Below, in pieces: positions 5,881 to 6,964 of a DNA stretch of 6,964 bases. The stretch's first letter is position 1. Each line of letters begins with the position of its first letter. The DNA is from Legionella genomosp. 1 (GTDB lineage: Bacteria > Pseudomonadota > Gammaproteobacteria > Legionellales > Legionellaceae): the NCBI GenBank assembly GCA_945889365.1, contig CAMDBQ010000075.1, positions 1 to 6,964 of the forward strand, in the 5' to 3' direction. The translations under genes and the position numbers were made by a program. The notes beneath the pieces were generated by a model. The model saw only the letters and a list, made by a program, of their open reading frames with translations. It ran no database searches and was not told where the DNA came from.

Positions 5881-6963
5881 TCAAATCATCCCACGCTGCC
5901 CCAGCTTCCATTTAACAGCAGCAATCGTAATCGGAACGATTTTACCTTTAAACCCAGCCTCTTTTTTCAAAGCACGTGCAGCTTCTTTTAATGTGGCGCC
6001 AGAACCCATGTAATCATCCAGCAAAAACAGCGGGCCGATTGGCTTGTCTTTCAATACAGCCGTCATATTTTGCAACACGTTAACTCGGCGTTGATCGTTG
6101 TTCAAACATTCCCCTTGACGCTGAGCAGGCGTGTTTCGCCATGACAGTGCATCCAGATATAAGGGAATACCTAACTCACGAGCCAAAAACGCGGCAAACT
6201 CCTCGCGCTGTCCCCAAGTGTTTGACGGTACGACTATCATGCCCCCGCATGGGATTTGCTCTTGCGACGATGTTAGATGCGCGATAATCAAACGCCATAA
6301 TGCGGGATTAATTTGTACAGTAGCCTTTTGCCGATTTTTCATGAATTCAATAAACAATGGTGATCGTAATGATGAATCCAGAATGGCAATACCGGGCTCA
6401 CAGCCACTGAGTTTGCCTAAATCGATGTTAACAATTTGATTGGTTAACCAATGTTCAATGCTTGAAATGTCTTGTGCATCTTTCGTGATGATTAATTCAG
6501 ACGTCATGCAATGACTGCATTGCCCACAATCCTCAACGTCAGCATCCCCCAGCGCACGTCGTAAGGTTGCCATCAAACACGATTTCAACTCTTCATTGCC
6601 GTAGTTGATCATCGCTTCCAAATCACGCTCACGAACCTGTAGTTGACGTTGATAGCGTGATAAATCAACCTTGCTGGTTTTATGCGTAACCGCATATACC
6701 TGACGACTACCTGCACGTTTTTTCTCAACAAATCCTTGCTCTATTAACTCAGCCAAAACAATGATGACGCGTGTTGGATGCAACCCTGTTTGGCACTTGA
6801 TTTCAGTTAATGCCAATAATGGATCACGGCCTTTGATTGCATTAGTCACCACGTTAAAATCCGAAACCGTTGGCTGCGCTGAAGCAATAAAATGCTGATG
6901 AATTTTCTTGTCTTTGTCATCAAGCAACAAAATCCCGCGTGCAGGTAATCCATCACGGCCCGC
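5881..6963 (-). CDS. RecQ-family DNA helicase fused to a C-terminal phosphoribosyltransferase-like domain (5' part outside window)
   Basis: The frame is open at the right edge; the visible 360 residues are the C-terminal part of a larger protein. They begin with AGRDGLPARGILLLDD, which is RecQ helicase motif VI and its continuation, so a start near 6930 would be false. Counting from Leu at 6928-6930 as residue 1, a winged-helix-like segment (about 31-83) precedes a zinc site. The zinc ligands Cys118, Cys135, Cys138 and Cys141 have the exact C-x16-C-x2-C-x2-C spacing of E. coli RecQ. After a linker I do not recognise (about 145-220), residues about 225-345 resemble a type I phosphoribosyltransferase. 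They contain RRVNV (281-285) as in ComF-like proteins and the PRPP-loop pattern LLDDYMGSGAT (303-313). No HRDC domain follows. I recall similar RecQ-phosphoribosyltransferase proteins in other bacteria, notably actinobacteria; the role of the added domain is unknown. The gene converges on the toxin-antitoxin operon. Confidence 0.88.
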   Translation of the reverse strand, partial: AGRDGLPARGILLLDDKDKKIHQHFIASAQPTVSDFNVVTNAIKGRDPLLALTEIKCQTGLHPTRVIIVLAELIEQGFVEKKRAGSRQVYAVTHKTSKVDLSRYQRQLQVRERDLEAMINYGNEELKSCLMATLRRALGDADVEDCGQCSHCMTSELIITKDAQDISSIEHWLTNQIVNIDLGKLSGCEPGIAILDSSLRSPLFIEFMKNRQKATVQINPALWRLIIAHLTSSQEQIPCGGMIVVPSNTWGQREEFAAFLARELGIPLYLDALSWRNTPAQRQGECLNNDQRRVNVLQNMTAVLKDKPIGPLFLLDDYMGSGATLKEAARALKKEAGFKGKIVPITIAAVKWKLGQRGMI

Positions 6964-6964
6964 A

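Noticed and set aside
1..6964. CRISPR array, tRNA, rRNA or riboswitch
   Set aside because: I saw no regularly spaced direct repeats, no tRNA cloverleaf or CCA-type ends, and no known riboswitch core in the gaps between genes.

Overview
The window reads as a gammaproteobacterial chromosome segment of moderate G+C. The best taxonomic clue is the smg (DUF494) gene fragment lying directly upstream of topA, an arrangement I know from Legionella/Coxiella-type and other non-enteric gammaproteobacteria. Many palindromic intergenic repeats and a toxin-antitoxin pair fit such a genome. The genus cannot be fixed from sequence alone.

Layout. Positions 2-226 hold the 3' end of smg, followed 26 bases later by a complete topA (253-2529). 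A gene-free stretch (2530-2921) is largely built of nested palindromes. A 171-bp element with 19-bp terminal inverted repeats and 8-bp flanking direct repeats contains a G+C-rich REP-like hairpin. It sits against, and apparently inserted into the tip of, a second 84-bp palindrome. Next come a cold-shock protein gene with a good promoter and a strong hairpin terminator (2826-3185), panD (3257-3652), a short stretch of degenerate repeat remnants, and gcdH (3751-4908). Then follow a doubtful 47-codon frame that overlaps the gcdH end, a Phd/YefM antitoxin with a PIN-domain toxin (5097-5715), and a 165-bp spacer. On the minus strand is the C-terminal part of a RecQ-family helicase fused to a phosphoribosyltransferase domain (5881-6963), cut by the window edge.

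How the genes relate. smg-topA is probably one transcript. csp is a self-contained unit. panD (beta-alanine for pantothenate and CoA) and gcdH (glutaryl-CoA to crotonyl-CoA) lie in the same direction 98 bases apart, but have no direct pathway link beyond CoA. The toxin-antitoxin pair is an operon convergent with recQ. The start codons of panD and gcdH were each moved one Met downstream on ribosome-site spacing; for panD, conserved-residue numbering also supports the move.

I found no clear undescribed multi-gene system. The items most worth a second look are the nested insertion structure after topA and the RecQ-phosphoribosyltransferase architecture. The latter is an existing but poorly understood domain combination.
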